From Trachythela sp. YZ-2020 (lineage: Eukaryota; Cnidaria; Anthozoa; Malacalcyonacea; Clavulariidae), in the NCBI GenBank assembly GCA_016169945.1, contig JADLSH010000388.1, positions 2,080,001 to 2,144,000 on the forward strand: DNA of 64,000 nt, read 5' to 3'. Positions 36,101-46,586 of this stretch are shown here, in pieces (the first letter of the stretch is position 1; every line of letters begins with the position of its first letter). Both the position numbers and the translations under genes were made by a program. A model generated the notes under the pieces. The model saw only the letters and a program-made list of their open reading frames with translations. It was not told the DNA's origin and did not search any database.

Positions 36101-39100
36101 AATAAATTATGAAAAACGTTTTGAAATACTGTTTTCTTGCTGGTTTCTACTAAAACAATTAGATTATTCGCTCTCGATTTCTATGAGATGATAGTTCTTT
36201 CGGGCTTCGCCCTCATCAACTATCACCTCATAGAAATCTTGAGCTCATAATCTAATTGTTAAATATAATATATAATAATATATATAAACATCGATGGTCT
36301 CGGCATCACAAAACATACCTCGTCGTCGGTCCCAGTAAGTAAGTGCTATAAATATAGGTGATTCGAAATAACTAACCAAACAGTGCACGAACAACATCAC
36401 TCCATCTAAATTGTTCCAGATAATAACTGCAGAAAAACACAAGTGAAATGGAGACCTAAAGGAAAGAATAATGGACACTCGATTGTTAATGCTTACCTTA
36501 TAATTACTTATGTTATACTTGTGTTTAAACATCGCGTGGTACTCATTTTTGCTCAGCCATAAATTTACGCGATTTAATTTCGCGCACCCTAAATCCGATA
36601 TTTCAATAAAAAATTGAACCTAAATAAAGGTAAGGTGCTTGCCAAATTTTTGAAGCCACGTAAACTCAATTAAAAATCCCAGAAGAACGGTTAGCAGTTT
36701 CATCATGTAGCTTTAAAACAACGAATAAAAAATAGTGGCAAACAATTATTTCACGTATAGTGTGATATAAAATAATATCAAATTTGCTCTAAAATTAGTA
36801 TTTTGTGTCAAGGTGCAGGCGAACGTTTATATACACGGATATAACTTTTCGCTCAGTTCTAATTTCGCGTACCTATATGGTCAGCCGCGAATTCTAATGC
36901 CGCGCGAATTTCAAAAGCGCAACTGTTCATATACTCTTCATTCTAACTTACAATATATTTCAAAATCTTTTCTATTCAAATATCTAAACGGATGCATGAC
37001 TCACATCGTAAAGTAGAATGCAGCAGATCATGATCACGGAGAGAGTTTGGGTTGAAAACTTAAAATCTACAAAAAGTTGGAAGAAAATTCGGAACTTGAT
37101 TATGATTATTAAACTCATTAGATCTGATAGAATTATCCTAATCATATATGTCTAAAGAAATTTGAGGGCACAGAGGATAGTGCATGTATTTTCTGGATCT
37201 GTGCAGGACACTTACTTTTCTCTGGATTGTATATTTTTCTCAGGTAGAACTCTATTCTTGAATATTGGTGAGGAGGTCTACAAACGACGCGAAATATTTG
37301 ATAATTAGTAATAAGCTTCCACTCTGTTCGTCCATGAATAACTTATCCGTTGACAAAGAAAATAGTCTGGCGTTATACAGAGCATCATAGTATCTTCTGA
37401 CCTTAGAGAGTCAGCACTGTTTAGACTCATCCAGAAAATATTTCTCACTAGTGGCATTAAAATCCTCATACCTAGCACGCCATCATCATCTTATTGCCTA
37501 TGTTCTTACCTTGATTTAATAAGGTCCTTCACGTGATCCCTCAACCAAGGTCTGACCAATTTCACTTGTGGAGAAGAATTTTCATCCTAAATTTTCATTA
37601 ATTAAGTATATTTACTGCTTTTATAAGTTATATATTTAAATATTGGTCTCTTAGAAATGGCTGACTTCCGACTTAACACGTATTTACACAATTCAGATTT
37701 ATTTTGAGATCAGTGGAGAGGTCTTAAGAAGAGAGACAGTACTTACGTCACGAGAAAATAACTTCACTCCGAAGATTCCATAATCCTTAATTTCCCGATA
37801 AAGTACAAGTATGAACTTGCCCAGAATAAACACTTGACATAATATTATTGGTATCTCGGAAAATATCCTACCAACATATATTTGCCATGTCGTATTACCC
37901 TAACAATTGATAAATCAAAATACAGGCTGTCAAACTCTCGATGGTTGTCCAATAGGTCCTTTGCACAAATGGCAACACACAGTACATCAAAACAGTGATG
38001 GACGGAATGGCATAGAAAACAGTGGGATTTTTAAAACAATGTGAAAAACAATGGAATATTCCGATCACTGATCGTGACTGGATGACAACATTTTTTATTA
38101 GTGCTGTGCGCCGGAGCCGGAGTTTTGGCCTATTTTGCCGGAGCCGGAGTTTGTTCAACTCCGGTAAAACTCCTGCAGCACTTATTTGTGCTGCAAACTA
38201 CTGTCGAACATTCTCAGGCTGTCAATCATAAATTAGAACGCGCTCTCGCGCCATGCAGACGACAGCTATGACGACAGTCATAAGTGTTAAAACTAGAAAT
38301 ACATGCATGCAGAATCACACAATTTATTCCCCCAAAAGTTATTGTAACATGAAGTACTGAGTCGATCACTGTAACCATGGTAACACGCAACACTGTATAT
38401 TTCTATATTTTGTACAAAATGGTAAAATATTGATAAGATTTGTTAATTTTAACTATAAAATTATCAGTTGCCCAACTATATAAAGTAGGTATGTTATTAC
38501 GTACTCTTTTAGCTTTGATTTACTGTAAAATTCAACCTTAGAAGTCTCACAAAACATTTCGAAATTTTCACAAAACTGTTTTTTAACAGTATTTTTCTAC
38601 TTCTTTTCGCACTTGTTTTTGAGATTTAATATGTTGTTTCTTATTCTATAACGTATTTGAATTAATACTAAAATACCTTTTAAGATTAATCAACGTTGTA
38701 TTGACCACACAGGATGACCTATGCATTTTCAAATCCACAAACTATAATATACTGCATGCCAATACGGCAAAAGCAAGTCTACAAAATAGACACTTACGCG
38801 TTTAAAACAATTTAAAACTCGAAAATCTTGTCTTTCTTCGGTCTTTTGACTGCTTTTTCCTCCTGTTCCTCTAAATAATTTTCATTTATCTCGTTTTAGA
38901 GACTTTGTTTGTCTGTTTATGTCCCGATTCCCGAGTACAAAACAGTTTTCTCTCGGCCTGAACTCGCGCATGCGCATAACGTAGAAAACCGTCCATTGCA
39001 TAATGGCGGACAACCAGTGAACTCCATAAATTTCTAATATCTGGAACGATAACATTCATTCATTCAGGCGGAAAAAAGTGAAGCCTAAATCCCAGTCCTT

Positions 39101-42100
39101 TTACGCGGTCCGTACGTCAGTTTCAGTCCCTCAAAAGTCAATTTCACGCGGTCCGTACGTCAGTTTCAGTCCCCCACAACTTATTTACTGCGCGGTCCGT
39201 ACGTAAACTCAGAAAAAACTCTATTTTTGTGTTATTTTTTGGAAAAAAAACAACAGTTTTTTTGCAAATCGAAGTAGTTTCTACTTTGTAACTGGCTAAA
39301 AAAGATTACAGAAGGAAAACTAGGAGGAAAACATATCTTTGTCACTGAGTGACTGAAGTAAGTTAGTTTTCTGTTTGTTTTTGTTCAAACAGCGAAAATA
39401 TTTTGTTTTTTGTCAGTCGTATAAGCCGTATAAGCTAGTTTGTGCAAAAAGTTTATGAAAGCCATAAAAATATGGGATAAAATAAGTTATCGTGCAGGTT
39501 TTAACAGCTTTTCAAGTTTTTTTTCTATTTTCGTAACTTATTTTGAACTTTGGCCGTTGTGAAATCAATCACGTTTGATGGCGTAGGCACTGTTATTTTG
39601 GCTTCACTTTTCACCCGCCAGTTATCGTTCCAGGTAACCAAATTGAGTTCACTGCGGACAACTTGCATTCAGTGAGCTCTATATATATATATATATCTGG
39701 AGTGAGAACTTATGTCCAAAAAGTGAAGCCAAAGATGGCGGAAATTGACGTCCAGTGCCAATCCCTTTCTATTGTTTTCGACCGCGCGGTTTGCACAAGC
39801 CGGCAAGGAGTGTGCCGAAATTTTGTGTTTTTACTCCGATGTAAACAATAACATCATGATTTTATGAACTAATAACTTGATTAGCGATGCGACCTGTTAG
39901 TATAAACTGGAATTAGCTAGAAAAATGGTATGAAAACTGTTTATGACCTTCATGAGTTTGGACGTCAATTGCCGCCATCTTTGGCTTCACTTGGCCTATA
40001 GGCCGAACATTAGAAGTTCTTACTCCAGATATATATAGAGCTCACTGCTTGCATTCCGCTATGTTGTCACATACCCGGGTGTAAATATCCGAGCGGAATT
40101 AGTACCCTCGCACGGCGCTTCGCGCCGGCTCCGGGATAAAAAACAAAGATAGTGCTTCCACTTTGAAATTGGAAATTTCCATTAAATTTCGAATTTTCAC
40201 GAATTTGCCGGAGCTGGAAATTTTCTGCCGGAGCCGGAGTTTTTTTCCGGATCCGGAGTTTTTTTCCGGAGCCGGAGTTTTTTACCGGAGCCGGAGTTTT
40301 TTTCCGGAGCCGGAGTTTTTTTGGCCGGAGCCGGAGGTGAAAAACCCGGAGTTTGCACAGAACTATTTTTTATGGTTATGGCAGTCAAGTGTTATACAAA
40401 GGGCCTAATCCTATAGCATTTGTACGAATCGTTAAATCGTTACAGCGGCTCACCCACTTCTTCAATCGATCTCAGTGAAGAGGGACAAAGATGTAGAATT
40501 GGGTGCGATAGGGATGCCAACAGGGTGTACTCGTTCAGTGAATGATCTATGTTAATTGCATACTCACTGAAATACGTGGGGATACCGCTGTGAATGGTTT
40601 ACTATTCGCAGCTGCACCGCCACTCCTTCAAGTGAGTTTGGGCCACCGATCTGAAAAGTAGACTGGATAGTGCAAGCTATTGTTCACTGGTGCAGAAAAT
40701 GAAGTTAAACATTGCTAGACAATACAAATCCGCCATTAGTAAGGGACCAAATATACAGTAAAATTGTCTCTATTTCTGTTTAAAACGTGTCTAAAAATAC
40801 CAGATTACTACACTATTTTAACATATGAAGCATCTCAAGCAATAAATTTCTACCATAATAAGCTAAAAATGTTTTCAGTTGGTCCCTTATTAGTAATGAC
40901 TGACATTCGGCTTCACTTTTAACACAATAGATACTAAATCCAGTATTATTTCCAGACCAGTGGGTTGGGAAGTCTCGCTGAAGGGAATATCGTGTGATGG
41001 AACAGGCCTTATGACTGCCGAACATCCCATACCTAAACACCCATACTTAATACTTCATTCTCGATAACGATACTCAAACCCAGCAAATGGTGGCAGCCAA
41101 AGCGCCATATTCAGCCTTCAAGTCGGACACATTTGAGTTGCGTCCTTCGCAATTCACCTCTCAGCTGCAAAGGAAGGTGATTAGTATCCACCCCCTATCT
41201 TTACCTTTAGGTTACATATCGTGTCTTTGATTCGTAATTTAAAGGTACAAATTACTTTAGGAATCATAGGTATGTATTAACGAGTCGTGACGAATCGTCT
41301 ACGTGAATGACCATCCATACGAGTTAAGACAGGCGTATTACGAGATAAAGGTTATCTTAAATAAACTTACATTACACTGTTGATAATCTGCCGTCATGGA
41401 TACACAAAAACTGCAATGAAAACGCAACATACTTTACAATGAATAAATACAAGTCAAAATAATGAGTGACTGGATGGCACGGAGAACAGTGGAATTTTCA
41501 AAACAATACATGAAAATACAAAATGAAACATTTCGATCATTGAATCGTGACTGGGTGGCCATTGTTATCCATTATAGCAACCACGTGTTTCCTCATTAGC
41601 GTCCAGCTTACATTTAATTACTATAATAATTAGGATTTATATAAATTCAAGCCCACAGTACTCACAAGATTGCTGTATAAGGAAGGCCCATCAATGCTCC
41701 AATAATTCTGTGATATGATGCCAAACACGCAAAGTAGGGATAATAAATGAAAGCATGTTCAATTGCAATCCCAATGGTAAGAAATGCTAGAGGAAAGATT
41801 AGAAAAATTAGGCACAAGTCTTTCAATCGCAAACACCTCCGGAACAGAAGGTTTTGCCCACATCCCAATACTCTAAACAGAGCTTTCAAAATCATTTTAT
41901 GTAAGCGACTGTGTTGAGAAAGTAGGCGGATGAAGGGATCATTTGACTAAAATATGGGATAAGTTATTAAGTTTTGATAACATTACAAGTGTGGTCACTC
42001 CAGCTTTTTGCTTCATGTAATCAGCAAAGCCTCACGGTAGTGTAAGCCTCAGTAAAGGCCAGTGTTCTTGTTGAAAAGGAATGTGTCATTAAAAGACGCT

Positions 42101-44118
42101 AAAATGACAATGCGTATTAGGGAACAGCAAAGAAATTTCTGACAAAAATTACTCGTTCACCACACACTGTATTTGTAATTGTAGCCCAATTTGGTTTTTA
42201 TATAATAGTGTTTTTGTTATTCTATTACCAATTATTAAGTGTTATAAGTGCAATGAAAAATACAGATTGAAAAGTAAATGAAGAGTAATATTTTATAGAA
42301 AGTAGTCGGCTGTAAACCTCGTAACACCTGCCGGAGCTCCGGCGGTCGCCAGTTTATTTTGAAAGCCCTGTAAAAACAAGTATCATTCATACCAGTTTCC
42401 CAAGCATTTCTGCCTTGAGTCCCATAGTTAGTGACCAGAAGGAAGATTGATCCAGTGGCAGCTCCAAAAACAAACATGATGGCGAGGCGGTCATGGTCAA
42501 TACCAAGGAAATCTATAGGCCTACACAAACAAATTCTAACCGATTAATACCCATGATTCTTACCCCTTGACAAGTAAAATCCTCATTAAACATTCAGCGG
42601 TAATGTGTTCTACGTCGTGATTTTACTCTAATGTCATCTGATTTTACTTGTCAAGGGAAAGTGCCAGGATTTAACGATTAATCACATTGTGCATTCTATG
42701 TTTAACCGATTATGTCACATTGTGCTGAATACACTCTTCATATTTACTCATTATAATCCAGGGTGTTAGCTATAGTAAAAAATTCGGCGTTATTCGCCGG
42801 TTTCCCAGTTACGTTTAGTTTGCAGCCTCCTCCACAGGCGTCTGTCTGGTATTGCGCACCGCCTTTTCGCGCACCGCCTTTTCACGCGCCGCTAATTTTC
42901 TCGCCGCATTTTCCTCTCGCCGAATTTTTCCAACGTTTTTGCCTGCCTCTTCCCCTTCAACTAAATAGAGACGTCTGGGTACGAGGCAGTTTAGTTTGCG
43001 ATTTCCCGATTTAGATCTGCCAAAATTAAGATTTCGAATTTACGAATTTGTATTTTATGACCAGTTTTTTTTTATGCTCGCATATTATTTGATATGTAGC
43101 TTTAACACGACTTTGACTGAGAGCTGTATATCACACGGACATTATGGCTAGATTCTATGATATATTTGGGAGGTCTGAATTCTGCTTAAAAAGCGCTGTC
43201 CGAACGTGCGGAGAATGGCATTTAAAAGATACGACTTTCAGACCCGAGTTGAGACCCTTGTACTTTTTCGGCTCCCCCTTGACTGAAAATCCTGGCTACG
43301 TCACTGCCAGAAAACTGTGGGTATTTAATTTGCATGAACTCACACAACAATCCCAGGTCGACCTCCCCAAACATCTTTCTTGAAACTTCTTCTTCGTCGT
43401 AAAAATGCCAATATGGTAATAATTATTCCCTGAAAGAGATTGTACATCAATAATATACAAAGATGATAGTGAAACTGTTTTTCTTGGGATAGAGAGGGTA
43501 AAGGTATGTTCACACACAGCGATTTGTCGGGCCGATTTTAGGTTTTGCTGAATGTTAATGACGAATATTTTCAGTTGATGATGTCGCCAGATGACGTTTG
43601 CCACGTATTTTTCAAACATCATTAACGTGCATCTGAAATCGGCCCGACAAATCGCAACGTGTGAACGTACCTTAACTTCTTAAGGGAAGGAATGCGCCCT
43701 ACTTTAGTATTTTACTCTGTCTAACACCAGACGATTTTACTTGTCAGTGGTAGGGTACTGCCATGAGTAAGTGGGTTAAGCCATTCCCCCATCTTAAATA
43801 AGCCCGCCTTCCCACTTCGATAACCCTTCTCCCAATTATCCCTGAGTGCTAATAAATGTTTTACAGTATATAATAAATAGTATCAAACAGATAAAATATA
43901 ACCTAGAGCTTACAGCAGGTATCAAAAACAGGTGAGGATAATATGTTCGATCCACATCACATGCAACACTGAAAATAAGCAGAAGAAAATAGCTTTTAAC
44001 TTTGTTTCATTAAAAAGTGTCACTGCATTAGCCATTACTGAAAAGGCTTGGATAGCCAAGTATCACACACTCACCTAGTAGGAGATACCGTGGGAGATAC
44101 AGTTGCGATGTAGCTCAT
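30110..44118 (-). CDS. STRA6-like multi-spanning membrane protein, copy A
   Basis: Nineteen exons, 5' to 3': 44118-44075, 43968-43914, 43429-43344, 42520-42393, 41786-41666, 41410-41371, 37899-37747, 37586-37510, 37277-37216, 37066-37005, 36710-36666, 36426-36377, 35600-35320, 35060-35042, 34897-34792, 34635-34528, 33271-33108, 31861-31763, 30324-30110; about 638 residues. Most junctions are GT/AG and in phase; exon 10/11 is off by one and exon 11 is tentative. STRA6 landmarks appear in order: RRRRSFKKDVWGGRPG then PIDFLGIDHDR, IYYPYFACLASYH, TWQIYVGRIFSEIP, LRDHVKDLIK, SINNRNLYLVVSYFW with LPRIDHSIMP, and RAKWFLALTLARNP near the end. Vertebrate STRA6 moves retinol across the plasma membrane from RBP. 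The Tyr/Gly/Gly loop reported as needed for RBP binding reads YYLEQFRW here, without the glycines, so a different ligand donor is likely. Several introns carry transposons. Confidence 0.85.
30530..30615. repeat. Degenerate telomere-like CCTAA/CCTTAA repeats
   Basis: Irregular CCTAATCC, CCTAACTC and CTTAACCC units inside the last intron of copy A. A shorter equivalent lies in copy C near 61895-61950. Too irregular to be a recent interstitial telomere. Confidence 0.5.
32062..32430. repeat. Tandem repeat, unit about 95 bp, four copies
   Basis: Units start GTCTGGATCTATCTTGTC near 32063, 32139, 32234 and 32329, and contain CAACACTGACTGTACCCTAT. The array lies in intron 17 of the STRA6-like gene. 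The homologous array of copy C is at 63608-63905. Confidence 0.85.
32690..32960. mobile_element. Repeat element built of GAGAGTTG/CAACTCTC motifs
   Basis: The ends CTGTTCAAACGAGGACGAGAG and CTCTCATTCTTGTTTGACCGG are approximately inverted. The body repeats GGTCAAACGAGAA and CATGAGAGTTGA on both strands. Intronic in copy A. Open frames on both strands are repeat artefacts. Confidence 0.6.
33537..33970. mobile_element. Foldback element with ACTCCTTGAA repeats
   Basis: The left half repeats AATACTCCTTGAA and the right half the complement TTCAAGGAGTATTT. The near-terminal motifs AGCACGAACTCTG and AGCACGAACCCTG are also shared. Intronic between exons 16 and 17. Confidence 0.55.
35782..35979. mobile_element. 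Near-perfect 198-bp palindrome
   Basis: The left arm, from ATATAGTAGCTTAATCTT, is repeated as its complement in the right arm with almost no mismatch around a 5-nt loop (GTATC) near 35880. Each arm holds a hammerhead-like core, one per strand. It lies in intron 12 of STRA6-like copy A, flanked by (AT)n runs. Confidence 0.9.
35902..35949 (+). ncRNA. Candidate hammerhead ribozyme in the palindrome arm
   Basis: Core CTGAAGA (35907-35913), stem II CGCTTT...AGGCG, then GAAA (35932-35935), stem III ACA/TGT (35935-35937 with 35941-35943) around CTG, A at 35944 as the cleavage-site base, and stem I ATCGC (35902-35906) pairing with GCGGT (35945-35949). All conserved hammerhead positions C3-A9 and G12-A14 are present. 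The first stem II pair is U-U, which is unfavourable. The left arm carries the same motif on the minus strand. Confidence 0.45.
36154..36260. mobile_element. Palindromic element, about 107 bp
   Basis: AACAATTAGATTATTCG at the left mirrors TAATCTAATTGTT at the right. The inner arms ATTTCTATGAG/CTCATAGAAAT also pair, around a GGGCTTCGCCC hairpin. Intronic. Confidence 0.7.
39015..39654. mobile_element. Nested hAT-like MITE, 640 bp
   Basis: Ends CAGTGAACTCC and TTGAGTTCACTG are inverted repeats. The exact 8-bp duplication CGGACAAC flanks it at 39007-39014 and 39655-39662. Contains repeated GCGGTCCGTACGTCAGTTTC units. CAGNG ends and 8-bp duplications are hAT hallmarks. Confidence 0.85.
39670..40047. 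mobile_element. Nested hAT-like MITE, 378 bp, copy 1
   Basis: Ends CAGTGAGCTCTATATATA and TATATAGAGCTCACTG. The exact 8-bp duplication CTTGCATT lies at 39662-39669 and 40048-40055. The inner arms (GCCAAAGATGGCGG and complement) also pair. It sits 7 bp from the neighbouring 640-bp MITE. Confidence 0.88.
40210..40350. repeat. Short tandem CCGGAGCCGGAGTTTTTTT units
   Basis: About six units of 19-24 bp at the right end of the 2.27-kb element. Related units occur near its left end (38108-38165), in opposite polarity around CTCCGG. Confidence 0.85.
43502..43672. mobile_element. PIF/Harbinger-like MITE, copy 2, absent from copy B
   Basis: Ends AGGTATGTTCACAC and GTGTGAACGTACCT with TAA on each side (43499-43501, 43673-43675). 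Copy B has a single TAA at 53536-53538 and no insert. It lies in the intron just upstream of exon 3. Confidence 0.88.
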
Positions 44119-44499
44119 CGCTAACAAGAGAATGAAATCTTAAAAAGATATTGATTGACATTAGTCAGCATGTTAATTGCTTCAACGTTTAAGAATAGTT
44201 CTACATAAACTTGCAATCTGCCATTCCATTGATTAGAGCAGATTGATCAAATATGATGAAAATATATTTTGGGCATGTTTGTGTAACAGATTCAGTGAAA
44301 TAACTGCTAATAGGGCACATTGGATTGCACTTCGGCTTGATGGTCAAGGGTATACTGTATATTATGAAAGAAAAACCTAAATGCAGGAGGTAAGCACATT
44401 TGAAAACGTATACCAAACATTCAACAAAGATCGAATTGCTGAATTATATCTTTTAAAGTATTAATGCAATTAGTTAACTTTCAACGAAATTTGGAACAT

Positions 44500-44847
44500 T
44501 CATACATATTCATATTCATATTCATACATTATTCAGCTCACTCCCCGTTGGGGCTTTTCAGTGACCGATTACATCAAGTATCTCGCTTACCTATATTATG
44601 TACGTAGCCTACATTATCTATTTTACAACAATTGTAATACTACTTTCCTAATCTGTATATCCTAACCCACCCAGTCAACTTTCCCTGTGGGAGGAAACCG
44701 GAGTGCCCAGAGAAAACCCACGACTTTCGGCAGAGCGTTGACTTACTCTTTTCACATGAGTGCGATGAGTATAGTCCTCAGCGGGAATCGAACTCAAGAC
44801 TCAGAGGTGAAAGGCGCTTGCTCTGACGACTGCGCCACCGAAGCCCC
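44500..44847 (-). mobile_element. tRNA-derived SINE, copy 2
   Basis: Same family as 20844-21162. The minus-strand head has GGTGGCGCAGTCGTCAGAGC and GAGTTCGATTCCC, the body GGAAACCGGAGTGCCCAGAG, and the tail is a degenerate (ATATGA)n. It lies upstream of exon 1 in copy A and is missing from the equivalent place in copy B (near 54360). Confidence 0.85.
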
Positions 44848-45286
44848 GCAGATTTGCCAAACATTTGCAACAACCAATCAACAACACAGATTATTGAATT
44901 ATTCCAGAAAACATGTACACTTCTCTCGTGGAGGAAATTGGAATTTCACCCCCCTCTTCCCTTTGGATGTCCTAGTTATTTTCACTATTACCAGAAGTTG
45001 ATCCCCCTCCCCCCTTCGGACAGCACAAACGTTGATAAAATATTGGCAAATATTCGAACCAAATTTATATCCAAAGAGCTGCGCTTTCCCACGGCCACGT
45101 GTAAAATAGACGAGCACTCCGCAAATTATTTATCGCATATTGTTACAAATATACCATATTAAAATAACAAAAATATACAAGGAACAGCCGGTCAGGGCTT
45201 TCTACTATTTTCTAATGTCGCACTCTGAACTATACTTGTCTATATGACTACAATTACAGCATTTCAATTTGGGACGCTTCTATGAT
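44848..45286. promoter_or_regulatory. 5' flank of STRA6-like copy A
   Basis: Upstream sequence that is duplicated at 54370-54780 and, in part, at 55320-55490. This is the likely promoter neighbourhood, but no TATA or initiator could be placed with confidence. Confidence 0.35.
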
Positions 45287-45388
45287 GGCTCTTTCTCGAT
45301 ATATGAGCAACCGAAATAGGCGTTAGGGATTATTAGGGTTAGGTTGGTGGTTACGGTTAGTTGCTCGATCATATATCGAGAAAGCGCC
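45287..45388. mobile_element. 102-bp MITE with telomere-like centre, copy 1
   Basis: Ends GGCTCTTTCTCGATATATGA and TCATATATCGAGAAAGCGCC. The exact 8-bp duplication TCTATGAT lies at 45279-45286 and 45389-45396. The centre contains ATTAGGGTTAGG. The paralogous position near 54805 is empty (CTTCTATGACGC). Confidence 0.88.
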
Positions 45389-45723
45389 TCTATGATGCAC
45401 GTTTGTACGTCTCGGCGATATACTGTTTTATAAACGTAAAAGCGAGGATTTATATCAAATATAGCATGTTTTGTTTATCGATTTTACATTGAATATTAAA
45501 TACAATGCCTGATGATCTATTTCATAGCAAAACATGTTCCATTTGTTATAATGGTGCTGGTGCTGCCCACGGCCACGGTGCCCATCACTCATCAGTACCA
45601 CCCAGCACTCACACCTACTTGGTCCAGGGCAGAACCCTGCAAATTGATATAATAGATTTTGGGCATTTCACTAGGGTACCACCCTGATCCACGGACTCAT
45701 ATTGAAAGGCTGTGAATTTCTAA

Positions 45724-46103
45724 GGGCCTGTTTATATGATCCCGTCTAGGCGGGACGGGACGTTTTCATCCCGTCTAGCCGGGAAACTCGCCTAGGCGGG
45801 ATGGCGTGTTTATATGGACAAAACACATTGCCGGGATGAAGCCAGTTAAGTGCATGACGTCATATTTTCTTGAAGAAAAGGGTTTACGCACACTCAGAAG
45901 AAAAGTTCATCCCGCCTGGCCGGGATAGAGTGTTTATATGGGAATTTTTCGTCCCGGCTAGGCGAGATCCCGGCAACAGACGCCGGGATCCTGTCTAGGC
46001 GGGATAGAAGCGGGATCATATAAACACTCAATAGAGTTTATATTACAGCCGGGATCTCGGCAACTGTCCCGTCCCGCCTAGCCGGCATCATATAAACGGG
46101 CCC
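45724..46103. mobile_element. PIF/Harbinger-like GC-rich MITE, 380 bp
   Basis: Ends GGGCCTGTTTATATGATCCC and CATCATATAAACGGGCCC with TAA on both sides (45721-45723, 46104-46106). The body is a string of TAGGCGGGAT/ATCCCGCCTA motifs that can pair repeatedly. Confidence 0.8.
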
Positions 46104-46586
46104 TAATTTATGAACAAACTACATTTCGCATCACTTGCATTAAATATTTGATTGAGATCTTTGGAGCAAACCTTGTCAGTGAGTCGCTGTTATTGTGACT
46201 ATATATAGTGTTATACAATTAAAGACAAAGTCCATTATTTTCATTCATTTCATGACATATACTTGCAAGTTGCATGCTCAATTTTTACGAGGACAAGACA
46301 TTAAATTTGATAATGAATAACAGTACGAGTATATTTACCTTTGGCACACTATAACAAGTCACGTTTTGTTGACATCATTTAACACTTGAATAGACAATGA
46401 CTATAGTAAATGTGATGTAAGTGACGTGTCTGTAAAAGACAAATTTTAAACCTGAATGTCTCTTTTCAGAGCCACACCGCTTGTTTCACTCAAAGGAGCG
46501 TCTTGTTATAAATATTAAAGAGGGTATACCAGTCGAAGCGAACAGGTATATACTTTTGACTTTTATAAACGTTTGCGTTTTGACTT

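Larger units (their letters stand above)
38099..40365. mobile_element. 2.27-kb hAT-like composite element with empty site in copy B
   Basis: Starts TAGTGCTGTGCGCCGG and ends GTTTGCACAGAACTA (inverted ends). The 8-bp direct repeats TTTTTTAT lie at 38091-38098 and 40366-40373. The homologous intron of copy B has an uninterrupted run of T at 50611-50618, i.e. an unoccupied site. The interior has no transposase. It holds further insertions at 39015-39654 and 39670-40047, and a body (38290-40139 minus these) whose inverted copy is at 59225-60482. Confidence 0.85.
36270..45530. repeat. Segmental duplication A/B, left copy
   Basis: Collinear with about 48345-55745 over exons 1-12 of the STRA6-like gene, their introns and the 5' flank, interrupted by insertions private to one copy (38099-40365, 43502-43672 and 44500-44847 in A; 50058-50215 in B). 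Confidence 0.9.

Noticed and set aside
40813..41040. 75-codon minus-strand frame as an extra STRA6-like exon
   Set aside because: No acceptor/donor pair in phase with exons 6 and 7, which already join in frame. Its conservation in copy B reflects only the segmental duplication.
42368..42392. A 25-nt GTATG...TACAG segment after exon 4 that looks like a tiny intron
   Set aside because: Exon 4 joins exon 5 (41786) in frame and matches STRA6 topology. A 25-nt intron is below the usual spliceosomal limit, and the extension after it adds nothing family-like.
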